Counted from the stretch's first letter, positions 1-7,690 are shown. The stretch: DNA of 15,924 bases from JALZBN01 sp035525375 (GCA_035525375.1 DATLEI010000057.1:1-15924); one strand, 5' to 3'. The notes: generated by a model not told the origin, from the letters alone. Program-made: numbers and translations.

Positions 1-1598
1 GACGACTGGCCGGCGACAACCGGCAACTGGCGGTCGAGATTGACGAGGCGCTCTGCGCTGTGCTCGTCCGGGCCGGCAACGTCGAGCGGGTGGGTGAAGT
101 CGGCCAGCGCCTGCTGTCTCAGCTGGCCGACCTGAGGGCCCCGCCGACGCGCCGGGCGCAGGTCCATTTGTGGCTGGCTCGAACGGCCATCGTGTCCGCC
201 GATTGGGCACGAGCCTTGGATCAGCTCCACCGCGCCCGAGAGCTTGCGGCATCAGGTGGCCTTGCCGCGAGCGAGTACGAGGTCCTGGCCGCACACGTGG
301 CGCTCGGCGAAGGCCGCCTCGACGATGCCGTGACCCTCGCCGAGAGGGCGTTGGCCACGTCTCAGTCCGACGGGCGCTACGAGCTGGCGTGTGAGGCCCT
401 CACGGTCTTGGGCCAACGCGAACGTCAGCGTGACCTCACCTCAGCGGCCCGGGCCTTCTCCGCTGCGTTGGCACTGGCCGAGCAGCACGGCCTGACCCTG
501 TGGCGCGTCCGGGCACTGCATGAGTTGGGCACCCTCGACCTGCTCGGCGGCGGCCCGCTCGATCGGCTCGCCCAGGCTCGTCAGGCCGCGCTCGACGCAG
601 GGGCGCTGGCCACCGCCGCCACCGGCAGCCTGCAGATGGCCGCCTGGTTGACCAATCATGCCGAACCCGAACGGGCCCTCGACGCCGGCCGCTACTGCGC
701 CGTCGAAGCAGGGCGGCTGCGGCTCCCCCTCGTCGAAGGACTGGGGCTCGTACTGCAAGTGGTGGCTCACGCCCTGATGGATCAGCAGGCCCAGATGGAG
801 GCGGCCATAGACAAGGCCGTCGCTGTCTCGGGCGGCCACCCTGAGGTCCGCGGGGTGGCTGCACTCATGGCCCGTACGCTGCTGTGGGTCGTCCGGGAAG
901 ACCGCGTCCGGGCGCTGAGCGAGCTCGATGCCGGCATGGAACTGTTGCGGGGCACGCCCGTCACCGCGCCTAACCGCGGGTTGTGGGCGCTTGTCCACGC
1001 GCTCGACGGCAGCGATGGCGAGGCGGCCGTGATCGAGGTGGAGGCCTCGGGCCTGACCGTGTACTGGCTGATCCGAGGATGGGTGGGCCACGCGCGGGCG
1101 GTGATTTTGGGCCGACAAGGGCGCGCCGCCGAAGCCGAGGAGGCTTTCGCCCGGGCTGACACCGACCTCGTCCCGTCGGACTGGTACCGGCACCACGCCC
1201 GCCGGCTGGTGGCGGAGGCGGCCCTCGTCGACGGCTGGGGCGACCCGGAGCAATGGCTGGCCGACGCGTTGGCCTTCTTCGATCCGGCCGGTCCGCCCGC
1301 GGTCGCCTCGGCCTGCCGATCGCTGCTCCGCCGGGCCGGCGCTCGGGTGCCGCGACGCCGTCGCCCGGCTCCCGACCTGGCGGCCCCCTGGGCGGCCGCG
1401 GGGGTGACCCCGAGGGAGGCGGAGGTACTGGCGCTGCTGGCCGAGGGACGCTCCACCAAACAGATCGCGGCGCGCCTCTATGTGTCTCCCAAGACGGTCG
1501 AGCGCCACATTGCCAACCTGGCTGCCAAGGTCGGCGTCGAGGGCCGATCCGAGCTGGTGGCCTTCGCGGCCAGATCGTGTGGGGCCGAGATGGCCTAA
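1..1598 (+). CDS. LuxR-family transcriptional regulator, helical-repeat (TPR-like) type, 5' end outside window
   Basis: This is the C-terminal part of a large DNA-binding regulator. The frame is open from the first bases of the window, so the in-frame GTG at 60 is probably internal and the gene is cut by the window edge. About 531 residues are visible. Most are alanine/leucine-rich paired helices typical of TPR-like regions (for example the ALDQLHRARELA and RALDAGRYCAVEA segments). The last ~65 residues (nucleotides about 1398-1595) are a LuxR helix-turn-helix: TPREAEVLALLAEGRS, then KQIAARLYVSPKTVERHI as the turn and recognition helix. In the MalT/LAL group such proteins carry an N-terminal ATPase, which would lie upstream and is not visible. 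Targets cannot be read from the sequence. The GNAT gene starts 76 bp downstream on the same strand and may be co-transcribed. Family assignment is firm; the subgroup is inferred. Confidence 0.88.
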   Translation, partial: RLAGDNRQLAVEIDEALCAVLVRAGNVERVGEVGQRLLSQLADLRAPPTRRAQVHLWLARTAIVSADWARALDQLHRARELAASGGLAASEYEVLAAHVALGEGRLDDAVTLAERALATSQSDGRYELACEALTVLGQRERQRDLTSAARAFSAALALAEQHGLTLWRVRALHELGTLDLLGGGPLDRLAQARQAALDAGALATAATGSLQMAAWLTNHAEPERALDAGRYCAVEAGRLRLPLVEGLGLVLQVVAHALMDQQAQMEAAIDKAVAVSGGHPEVRGVAALMARTLLWVVREDRVRALSELDAGMELLRGTPVTAPNRGLWALVHALDGSDGEAAVIEVEASGLTVYWLIRGWVGHARAVILGRQGRAAEAEEAFARADTDLVPSDWYRHHARRLVAEAALVDGWGDPEQWLADALAFFDPAGPPAVASACRSLLRRAGARVPRRRRPAPDLAAPWAAAGVTPREAEVLALLAEGRSTKQIAARLYVSPKTVERHIANLAAKVGVEGRSELVAFAARSCGAEMA

Positions 1599-1634
1599 AG
1601 ATGAGGGTCTGCCCGATGCCCGGGGGTGGGCACC

Positions 1635-1664
1635 TCGTCGATCATGGCCTCATCGACTCGACGA
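1635..1664 (+). repeat. Two overlapping inverted repeats ahead of the GNAT ribosome binding site
   Basis: TCGTCGA (1635-1641) pairs perfectly with TCGACGA (1658-1664). GTCGAT (1637-1642) pairs perfectly with ATCGAC (1652-1657). The two stems share bases and cannot form together. The longer one reaches the first bases of the Shine-Dalgarno GAAGGAG (1663-1669) of the following gene. A role in translation is inference, and short CGA-rich repeats can arise by chance in such DNA. Confidence 0.35.
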
Positions 1665-1674
1665 AGGAGCGACC

Positions 1675-2643
1675 GTGACCGAGACCGTTTCCCTCATAGC
1701 AGCCGAGCGGGCCGACGTCATCGTACGGGACCTGCGGGAGAGCGATCTCACCCTCGCCGATGCAATCCTGCGCTCCGCCTTCGACACGTTCACGGGCGTG
1801 ACCTCCCTGCTCGGTGACAAGGACTACGTCCACACCCGTTGGCTGGCCGACCCCGGCGCCGCCTTCGCGGCCGAGCAAGACGGGCAGCTCGCCGGGACCA
1901 ACTTCGTGGCTCGGTGGGGAACCGTGGGGTTCTTCGGACCCCTGTCCGTGCGCCCCGAGCTCTGGGACCAGGGAGTCGCCAGCCGCCTCATGCAGGCCAC
2001 CGTCGCACTGTTCGACCGCTGGGGCACGGCTCACGCCGGCCTGTTCACCTTCGCCCACAGCCCCAAGCACCACGGGCTGTACCAGAAGTTCGGGTTCTGG
2101 CCCCGCTTTCTGACCCCGGTGATGACCAAGGCGCCGATCGCCCCACGACGGTCGCCCCAGCCGATCCGCTACACCGCGCTTCCGCCTGCTGAACGGGCCC
2201 GAGCCGTGGACGCGTACCAGGAACTGACCGCCACCGCCTACGAGGGGCTGGACCTCGAGCGGGAGATCCGCGCCGTGGAGAGCCAGGGTCTCGGAGAGGT
2301 TCTGCTCCTAGATGACTCGTCAGGGCTGGCGGGCATGGCCGTGTGCCACCTGGGCGCCGGCACCGAGGCCGGCGGCCAGGGGTGCTACGTCAAGTTCGGA
2401 TTGGCCAGGCCGGGACCCGGGGCAGAGGTGCGCTTCGGGACGCTCCTCGACGCTTGCGAGTCGCTGGCCGTCGACAACGGCGCCGATCACATCGAGCTCG
2501 GTGTCAGCGCCGCCCGCCACGAGGCCTACGCCACGGTGATGGCGCGGGGCTACCGGGTGGGACTGGTCGGAGTGAGTATGCACCGGGCCAACGACGAGGG
2601 CTACAACCGCCCCGGCACCTGGCTCATCGACGACTGGCGCTGA
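1675..2643 (+). CDS. GNAT-family N-acetyltransferase, probable tandem GNAT
   Basis: Predicted acetyl-CoA-dependent acetyltransferase of 322 residues. The start is GTG 1675, chosen because GAAGGAG at 1663-1669 sits 5 nt upstream; the frame stays open further upstream but without a comparable ribosome site. The N-terminal half shows the GNAT core. Motif A is SVRPELWDQGVASRLM (residues 91-106), the acetyl-CoA pyrophosphate loop with a Q-x-x-G-V-A version of the usual Q/R-x-x-G-x-G/A. It is followed by HSPKHHGLYQKFGF (128-141), the usual motif B tyrosine/phenylalanine region. The C-terminal half (about 165-310) has a second alpha/beta region ending in a YATVMARGYRVG stretch, which resembles the end of another, degenerate GNAT fold. 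The substrate is not evident. It lies 76 bp after the LuxR regulator and 54 bp before the next small gene, all on one strand. Confidence 0.85.
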   Translation: MTETVSLIAAERADVIVRDLRESDLTLADAILRSAFDTFTGVTSLLGDKDYVHTRWLADPGAAFAAEQDGQLAGTNFVARWGTVGFFGPLSVRPELWDQGVASRLMQATVALFDRWGTAHAGLFTFAHSPKHHGLYQKFGFWPRFLTPVMTKAPIAPRRSPQPIRYTALPPAERARAVDAYQELTATAYEGLDLEREIRAVESQGLGEVLLLDDSSGLAGMAVCHLGAGTEAGGQGCYVKFGLARPGPGAEVRFGTLLDACESLAVDNGADHIELGVSAARHEAYATVMARGYRVGLVGVSMHRANDEGYNRPGTWLIDDWR

Positions 2644-2697
2644 TTTTCCGATCACAGGAACAGACCAAGGACCCAATGCAAAGCGAGAGGAGCTGAC

Positions 2698-3000
2698 ATG
2701 TACATGCTGCGCGAGGTCTGCCAGGCGGAGCGTGGGAAGGCACCGCAGATCGTGGCGGTGTTCAAGAGCCTCGACCAGTGGTTCGCAAAGGCGGGATACA
2801 CGAACCGTCGCATCTACGTCGACTACACGGGGCCGATGGACACGGTCGTCTACCAGTGGGAATTCGAGAGTCTCGACCAGTACTTCGCCATGGAGCGCGG
2901 GACCTTCATCGAGCCCGACAAGGAGACCCAGGCATTGATCGACGCCATGAACACCAACGCCAGCTCGGGCTACAAGGAGATCTACGAGGTCATCGAGTAG
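2698..3000 (+). CDS. Small NIPSNAP-like / dimeric alpha-beta barrel protein
   Basis: A 100-residue soluble protein with a strong ribosome site (GAGAGGAG, 2685-2692, 5 nt before ATG). It opens with a short strand (MYMLREV), followed by a helix rich in K/F/W (IVAVFKSLDQWFAKAG). A central strand pair (RRIYVDYTGPMDTVVYQWEF), a second helix (SLDQYFAME) and a C-terminal tail complete the pattern. This strand-helix-strand-strand-helix layout, with its aromatic residues, resembles NIPSNAP and related ferredoxin-like dimeric barrels. No catalytic residue can be named. It is probably co-transcribed with the acetyltransferase, since the gap is only 54 bp. The fold is inferred from the pattern and the function is unknown. 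Confidence 0.75.
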   Translation: MYMLREVCQAERGKAPQIVAVFKSLDQWFAKAGYTNRRIYVDYTGPMDTVVYQWEFESLDQYFAMERGTFIEPDKETQALIDAMNTNASSGYKEIYEVIE

Positions 3001-3203
3001 CGAGTCGCTAGCGGTCGATCGCCGACCTCCGAGCGCGGGCTTGCTGCAGCTCGCCGGCACCCCGTCCTCCTCCGAGGCGACCGCCGCGCTCCCGTTGACG
3101 GTCGGCGACGCCACCTTCGGCTGCCTGCCGTCCTTCGTCACCTGACCGACGAGTCCGGCAGCGGTAACCGTCTCGGACAGGAGTTTGCCGGGGCCAGGGC
3201 ATA

Positions 3204-4055
3204 GTGGCGCAAATGGAGGAAATCGTCGAACGTGCCGAGGAGGCTCTTGAGGAAGCGGCGGAGAGCACATGGCTGGAGCGCCTGGCCCGGGCCGGGCTGG
3301 CCGCACGCGGGCTTCTCTACGTCGTCGTTGCCATCCTGGCGGTCAAGGTGGCCACCGGCCACAAGGAGACCCGCGCCGACAAACAGGGCGCCCTTCAGGC
3401 CGTTCTCCGCCAGCCGTTCGGACGCATCCTCGTCCTGGGGCTCGCGATCGGCTTCGCCGGCTATGCCATATGGCGATTCGTTGAGGCCGCCGTCGGCCCG
3501 CCCGACGAGCCCGACTCGCGCAGAGCCATGTTCAAGCGAATCGGGTACGCAGCGCGGGGCATCCTGTACACGTTCTTGTTTGCCAGCGCCGTGAAACTCT
3601 TCATCTGGTCGAAGGACGCAAGCACCTCGGAAACAATGGAGACCGACTGGACAGCCCGGGTGCTCGACTGGCCCGGCGGGACGTGGTTGATCCAAGGCGT
3701 GGGCCTGGGTCTGATCACAGCAGGCCTGTACATCGGCTGGCGCGGCGTCTCGGCGAAGTTCCGCAAGCAGCTGAAGTCAGTCGAGATGGGTGCGGCTGAG
3801 CGCTTTTGGATCCGAGGCGTAGGCACGTTCGGCATGCTGGCCCGCATGGTCATCGCCGTCGTGATGGGTGTGTTCCTGATCGTCGCCGTCCGACAGCACA
3901 GCCCGGAGCAGGCCGTCGGCATCGACGGGGCGCTGAAACGCCTGGGCGATTGGGCTTACGGTCCGACGCTTCTTATTGCCGTCGCTGTAGGACTCGGCGC
4001 CTACGGCCTCTACTCATTTGCCGAGGTCCGGTACCGCCGGGTCGGCCGACGTTGA
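3204..4055 (+). CDS. DUF1206 domain integral membrane protein
   Basis: A 283-residue protein with six predicted transmembrane helices arranged as three copies of a two-helix unit, the hallmark of DUF1206. Unit 1 spans residues 24-97 (RAGLAARGLLYVVVAILAV, then a second helix ending GYAIWRFVEA). Unit 2 spans 108-190 (KRIGYAARGILYTFLF, then LGLITAGLYIGWRGV). Unit 3 spans 202-277 (GTFGMLARMVIAVVMGVFLIV, then GLGAYGLYSFAEVRYRR). Each unit carries the G-x-x-A-R-(G/M) motif at the first helix and G-Y/L-Y/W-x-x-x-x-x near the second. The acidic N-terminus (residues 4-20) is probably cytosolic. The start is GTG 3204 with a weak AGGG at 3196-3199; ATG 3213 is an alternative. The biochemical role of DUF1206 is not established. 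The downstream sequence is a decayed gene fragment, not a partner. Confidence 0.88.
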   Translation: MAQMEEIVERAEEALEEAAESTWLERLARAGLAARGLLYVVVAILAVKVATGHKETRADKQGALQAVLRQPFGRILVLGLAIGFAGYAIWRFVEAAVGPPDEPDSRRAMFKRIGYAARGILYTFLFASAVKLFIWSKDASTSETMETDWTARVLDWPGGTWLIQGVGLGLITAGLYIGWRGVSAKFRKQLKSVEMGAAERFWIRGVGTFGMLARMVIAVVMGVFLIVAVRQHSPEQAVGIDGALKRLGDWAYGPTLLIAVAVGLGAYGLYSFAEVRYRRVGRR

Positions 4056-4066
4056 GGCTCGGCATC

Positions 4067-4216
4067 AACGGCGGTGGTGGAGGTATCGACCGCCTTTCCG
4101 GCGGCCTCGACGACGACACTCTGAACACCGTCGACGCTCCAGTGACGACTCCGCGTCGGAGGCGGTTAGGCGGATACCTGCGTGGTCGACGGGACTTCAC
4201 CGCCCAGTGTGAGTAA
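4067..4216 (+). pseudogene. Decayed 3' end of an RTX-type (hemolysin-like) calcium-binding repeat gene
   Basis: No intact gene lies between the DUF1206 stop (4055) and the convergent phosphatase gene. In one frame, 4067-4135 reads NGGGGGIDRLSGGLDDDTLN followed by TVDA. This fits the RTX nonapeptide pattern GGxGxDxLxGGxxDDTL that binds calcium. In a second frame, 4158-4193 reads GGG, stop, ADTCVVDG. The first frame then resumes with DFTAQCE and a stop at 4214-4216. Actinobacterial RTX proteins commonly end in a LNTVDG...GGxGADTC...D segment, so the pieces lie in the expected order but are split by at least two frameshifts and one stop codon. Nothing upstream of 4067 continues the repeat, so only the tail survives. 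This is read from the translation by eye; family membership is inferred. Confidence 0.6.
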
Positions 4217-4290
4217 GGGCCAACCAAAATGATCAGCGGCCGGCGATTCGGCGGCGGGCCTGTCACTCCCTCGGCGATGAGTGGGCGCCT

Positions 4291-4312
4291 GAGCAGAGCG
4301 GAGCAGCTGCTC
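4291..4312. repeat. Palindrome/hairpin just past the 3' end of the phosphatase gene
   Basis: GAGCAGCTGCTC at 4301-4312 is a perfect 12-bp palindrome. An alternative 6-bp stem with a 10-nt loop pairs GAGCAG (4291-4296) with CTGCTC (4307-4312). It lies 18-39 bp downstream of the stop codon of the minus-strand gene at 4330. It could help end transcription, but there is no T-run on either strand, so a classical intrinsic terminator is not supported. Confidence 0.3.
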
Positions 4313-4329
4313 GAATCCGGGTGCCGCAC

Positions 4330-6348
4330 TCAGGCAGCGTCGGTTGCGTCTCTTGGGCCAGCGACCTTGAGCGCGCCGGCGTCCAGGGGGCGGCTTCCAT
4401 GCCAGTCGATGCAGACGACGGCGGCATCATCGTCGAGTTCTGCTCGCGCTGCGGCGAGGACCGACGCCTTGAATGCATGAACGACCTCGCGGGGATGAAG
4501 GGTGGCGGTGTCACCGATGGCTGCGGCAACATCGAGATGGCCCGCGGCCTCGTTTCGCTCGAGCAAGCCATCGGTCACGACGACGAGCCGGTCGCCGGGT
4601 TCGAGGTGTAGCTCCTGCTCCCGGTACAACGAGCCCCCGATCATCCCGAAAGGGATGTCTGCATCGAGCTGCAGGCGATCGACCTTGCCTGCACGCAACC
4701 GGTACGGGTGAGGGTGGCCGGCGTTGACGGCAACCACCCGGCCTGAGCCCAGGTCTACCTGCAACAGGAGCCCGGTGACGAACTGGTCGTCGTTGGCATT
4801 CGACGCCATGGCGTCGTTCGCCCGCTGGGCTTGTTCGGCGAGACCCATTCCGGCGTGGCGACTGTTGCGGAGGCTACCGAGGGCCAGGGTCGCTAGCAGG
4901 GCGGCCTTCACACCGCGGCCCATGGCGTCGGTCATCGAAACGTGCAGAGCGTCGCGATCGACGCTGTAGTCGAAGGTGTCGCCCCCGACGTGGCTTGCCG
5001 GCTCCAGCCACCCGGCGAACGTGAACTGGTCCGCCTCGCACGTCAACGCCCGAGGCATGAGTCGATGCTGGATCTCCGCCGCCAGCGAGAAGGGGACGTC
5101 TCGTTGCACGCGCTCGAAGACGTCTGTGTACTGGCGGCTCGCGATCACCGCATAGGCCATTGCATGAGCAGCCGATGCGACCTTTTCGACGAGGGCGGAA
5201 TCGGGCCGCTGGCCCACAACCAACTCGAGAACACCGAGTGCGTCGCCCCGATCAGCAACCGGCGCGAATAGCCGGTGCCGGCCACGTTCGGCCACGACCT
5301 GAACCTCTTGGCACCTGAGTGCCCGCTCAAACGGCGTCCCTGCGATGGGCACCTCTTCCAACTTCTCTGGTGTACCCGGTCGGGGCCGTCCGCCACGGCC
5401 GGCGCTGACGAACCGGATCAGCGAGTCACCGCTGCGATCGGCGATCAGGAAGCTGACCTCCTCCCCGTCGAGCGTCACGGCGAGGTCGGCCGCTACCACC
5501 GCCACCGCGTCGACTGGCGCCGCTGCCTCGACCATGTCGAGCACGGGCGCGGTCCCCCCAAGCGCGGCCAGGACATCCGCCAGTGGTTGGCGCGCCTCCG
5601 CGACGCGTCTCGCCGGCAGCAAGGGGGCCGCTGCCTGGAGTGACGCCGGCGGCAGAGCGCCGTCGATGATGTCGTGGGCGACGCCGACGAGGCGGAGGTT
5701 GTGGCTGCGAGCGTGATCGCGCAGTGCCGAGAAGGCGCCATCCATGTCGAGCCCGGCGCGCTCGGCAACCATCCCTTTGGCCTGCTCGATGACGATACGG
5801 CTGTTCAGCGCGTGGTGGAGTTGCTCGTTCACGAGCTGTGTGTCGCGCGCTGAGCGGTGATGCAGGACGGCAATGGTGGCGACGTCGGCGAGGGCCTGGG
5901 CAGCTAGTACGTCGGCGTCGTTGAGCCCACCTTCGTCGGTGCGGAACAGGTTGAGGGCGCCGATGGTCACGTCGCGCAGTCGCATGGGGAGGGCATGTAC
6001 CGACCTGAAACCAGCTTCTACGGCCATGGGACCGAACCGAGGCCAGCGGCCGCCAGAGGGATCAAGCCGATGGTTGACGATCGGCTCGCCGGAGCGGTAG
6101 CAGTCCGGGCATGGGCCTTCGGCGGACTGCAGCTCGAAGAGCTCGAGTAGGCGCATGGCGTGGCTGGAGGAAGCCATCACCCGCAGGTCGCCGCCGGGGT
6201 ACCCCAACATCAGGCCCGCGGCCGCAACGTCGAGCACCTCCACGCAACGATCGGTGAGGAGGGTCAACAACTCAACAACGTCGAAGTCGTCGACGAGAGT
6301 GTCGGCAAGTTCCACCAACGTCCGCGCGAGCAGGGCTTCTCTGGACAT
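4330..6348 (-). CDS. Fusion of GAF, ANTAR, GAF and SpoIIE-type PP2C phosphatase domains
   Basis: Predicted cytosolic signalling protein. The preferred start is ATG 6348, with GGAG 6 nt upstream, giving 672 residues; GTG 6360 would add four and is the numbering used here. GAF1 is about 16-165 (FELQSAEGPCPDCYRSGEPI, then TIGALNLF). ANTAR, an RNA-binding antiterminator domain, is about 174-236 (HHALNSRIVIEQAKGMVAER, then GVAHDIIDG). A second, weaker GAF-like region is about 265-405. PP2C is about 425-653 with metal-binding motifs GGDTFDY (459-465), DAMGRG (478-483), VTDGLLE (595-601) and DDDAAVV (643-649). SpoIIE/RsbU-type phosphatases usually act on anti-anti-sigma proteins; no such partner is in the window. 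ANTAR is normally C-terminal, so its internal position is unusual. No frameshift is visible, so the fusion looks genuine. It lies downstream of a second GAF-ANTAR gene on the same strand. Confidence 0.9.
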   Translation of the reverse strand: MSREALLARTLVELADTLVDDFDVVELLTLLTDRCVEVLDVAAAGLMLGYPGGDLRVMASSSHAMRLLELFELQSAEGPCPDCYRSGEPIVNHRLDPSGGRWPRFGPMAVEAGFRSVHALPMRLRDVTIGALNLFRTDEGGLNDADVLAAQALADVATIAVLHHRSARDTQLVNEQLHHALNSRIVIEQAKGMVAERAGLDMDGAFSALRDHARSHNLRLVGVAHDIIDGALPPASLQAAAPLLPARRVAEARQPLADVLAALGGTAPVLDMVEAAAPVDAVAVVAADLAVTLDGEEVSFLIADRSGDSLIRFVSAGRGGRPRPGTPEKLEEVPIAGTPFERALRCQEVQVVAERGRHRLFAPVADRGDALGVLELVVGQRPDSALVEKVASAAHAMAYAVIASRQYTDVFERVQRDVPFSLAAEIQHRLMPRALTCEADQFTFAGWLEPASHVGGDTFDYSVDRDALHVSMTDAMGRGVKAALLATLALGSLRNSRHAGMGLAEQAQRANDAMASNANDDQFVTGLLLQVDLGSGRVVAVNAGHPHPYRLRAGKVDRLQLDADIPFGMIGGSLYREQELHLEPGDRLVVVTDGLLERNEAAGHLDVAAAIGDTATLHPREVVHAFKASVLAAARAELDDDAAVVCIDWHGSRPLDAGALKVAGPRDATDAA

Positions 6349-6475
6349 CGGATTCTCCACTCACCAAGGGCTCCGGCGATGGACCGTCCGGTGGGCCGGA
6401 GCGGCGGGGCAACACCAACATTAGCCCCCGCAGCGCCCTACAGAGGCGAGACCGCGGGCCGAGGGCTGAGGCTCC

Positions 6476-7210
6476 CTACGGCGCGGGATCCTTCTCGCCG
6501 CTGCGATCATCGAAGCGCAGCCTTCGCGAAACGACATCCTCGGCTACGTCGACCAGCGGCCGGTCATTGCCGAAGGCATACCCTCGCAGCCGGATGAGTG
6601 CTTGGCCGACGCTCACCTCAAGTTGCGCTGCGACCATCCCCGAAGCCTGGTGCACGACATATTGGAAATCCGCGCCTGCCTCCAGTTCCGTCGCGAGCCG
6701 GCCCGGCCGCGTGCTCGCCTGCATGGCGATGACCGCTTGAGCGGCGACATCGGCCATGGCCAGGGCGTCGGCATGCTGGTCATCGGTGAGAGGACCGGGG
6801 CGGTCGCGGTACAGGTTGAGAGCCCCCAGGCGAACTGCCCCGACCTCAAGGGGAAAGCCGAAGATCGCCCGCACCCCCGCCTCGACAGCCGGCCCGGTGA
6901 ATGCAGGCCAGCGGGGACTGACGGGTGCAGCCAAATCGGGTTCGAGTACCGGCCGATCCCGACCGTAGGCCTCAACGCAAGGCCCTTCCCCGAGCTCCAA
7001 TTGCAACCGCTCCACGAGCGCGCTGACCTCATCAGTCGTGCACACGGCCCCCCGAGGCACGTCATCGGACATGAGCATGATCCCGGCGCCGCTCACACCG
7101 GTGACGTGCTGACACACGTCGCACAGCCGCTTCGTTTCCAGTTCAGGGGCGGTGTCACCAACGAGCATTGTCAGGATCCGAAGGCGTCGTTCACCGGGCA
7201 CCGCCCTCAT
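6476..7210 (-). CDS. GAF-ANTAR transcription antitermination regulator, variant ANTAR
   Basis: A 244-residue protein. The GAF domain is about 20-160, with the family signature LELGEGPCVEAYGRDRPVLE (71-90) and LGALNLYRDRPGPLTD. The C-terminal ANTAR region (about 175-232) reads FQYVVHQASGMVAAQLEVS, then QALIRLRGYAF and VAEDVVSRRLRF. The canonical ANTAR has SRxxIEQAKG; here the lysine is replaced (HQASGM). This is a recognised actinobacterial subgroup, so RNA binding may differ. ANTAR proteins bind paired stem-loops in mRNA leaders and prevent termination; GAF probably senses a ligand or redox signal. No clear Shine-Dalgarno precedes ATG 7208-7210. The gene lies 42 bp after a 28-residue membrane peptide and 127 bp before the start of the GAF-ANTAR-PP2C gene, all on one strand. 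Confidence 0.88.
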   Translation of the reverse strand: MRAVPGERRLRILTMLVGDTAPELETKRLCDVCQHVTGVSGAGIMLMSDDVPRGAVCTTDEVSALVERLQLELGEGPCVEAYGRDRPVLEPDLAAPVSPRWPAFTGPAVEAGVRAIFGFPLEVGAVRLGALNLYRDRPGPLTDDQHADALAMADVAAQAVIAMQASTRPGRLATELEAGADFQYVVHQASGMVAAQLEVSVGQALIRLRGYAFGNDRPLVDVAEDVVSRRLRFDDRSGEKDPAP

Positions 7211-7252
7211 CTACTGGCGCGCCTATGAATCAGTGAGCCGATTGCCCAAGAG

Positions 7253-7339
7253 TTAACGGCGCCCGCGTGACGCTCGCCAGCCCCATCCAGCTACGAGGCA
7301 CACCAAGAAAATCACCAGAAGCGTAATGAGAAGGCCCAT
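7253..7339 (-). CDS. 28-residue single-pass membrane peptide
   Basis: A short frame reads MGLLITLLVIFLVCLVAGWG followed by WRASRGRR and a TAA stop. It has one strongly hydrophobic helix of about 19 residues and a basic tail, matching the positive-inside rule with the C-terminus in the cytosol. A GGTGGG lies 4 nt upstream of the ATG, with AAGGA slightly further up, so initiation is plausible. The composition is unlike a chance frame, since hydrophobic residues fill one block and charges fill the end. It lies directly upstream of the GAF-ANTAR gene and diverges from another small membrane peptide at 7691. Similar 25-50 residue membrane peptides are common in actinobacteria, but I cannot name a family or function. 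Confidence 0.5.
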   Translation of the reverse strand: MGLLITLLVIFLVCLVAGWGWRASRGRR

Positions 7340-7690
7340 TTGGCCCACCGTCCTTTCGTCGAGGTACTAACGGAGATGGCCAACGCGGCACGGCGCCCCG
7401 ACCATCTTTCGTACTGGACAGACCCTGCTCGCCAAGAGGAATCCGCAGCCAGTTGACCTCCGTCCCCGGAAGAGACGGTCGACAATTGTCAGGTCGCCTG
7501 GACGCATCCATCACAACTCGGCTCGCAGGAAATCGTCACCGAGGTCCGGGGCAACGCTGTAACTACTGGAACGACGTTACCACTGCGCCCGACTATGGCC
7601 GGGCCTTCCCCCGCGAGGCATCGATGCGCTCACGCCGGCTGTCATACAGGAATCTGTGTGTCCACCACGGCGGGTAGCGTGGGAGTGACG
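7340..7690. other. Divergent intergenic region with short inverted repeats
   Basis: About 350 bp separate the minus-strand membrane peptide from the plus-strand peptide/PRC operon; both sets should be transcribed from here. I see no convincing gene in it. GACAATTGTC (7481-7490) is a perfect 10-bp palindrome. GTAAC (7559-7563) and GTTAC (7576-7580) are inverted 5-bp arms 12 nt apart. A GGGTAG at 7669-7674 faintly recalls the -10 of SigB/SigF-type stress promoters, but no good -35 partner is present. No promoter is called with confidence. Confidence 0.4.

Noticed and set aside
441..1508. 355-aa open frame on the minus strand
   Set aside because: Mirror of the LuxR-type regulator; rich in Arg/Gly/Pro with no recognisable fold.
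3162..3170. CGGTAACCG palindrome with flanking GTCCG/CGGAC arms before the DUF1206 gene
   Set aside because: Too short and GC-rich to separate from chance; no promoter elements nearby.
2320..3306. 328-aa open frame on the minus strand
   Set aside because: It runs opposite three plus-strand genes that have good ribosome sites and family motifs, and its translation is low-complexity without domains.
6602..7228. 208-aa plus-strand frame
   Set aside because: Antisense to the GAF-ANTAR gene, which has clear domain motifs.
7230..7514. 94-aa minus-strand frame
   Set aside because: No domain or ribosome site; the alternative frame at 7253-7339 gives a clean membrane peptide instead.
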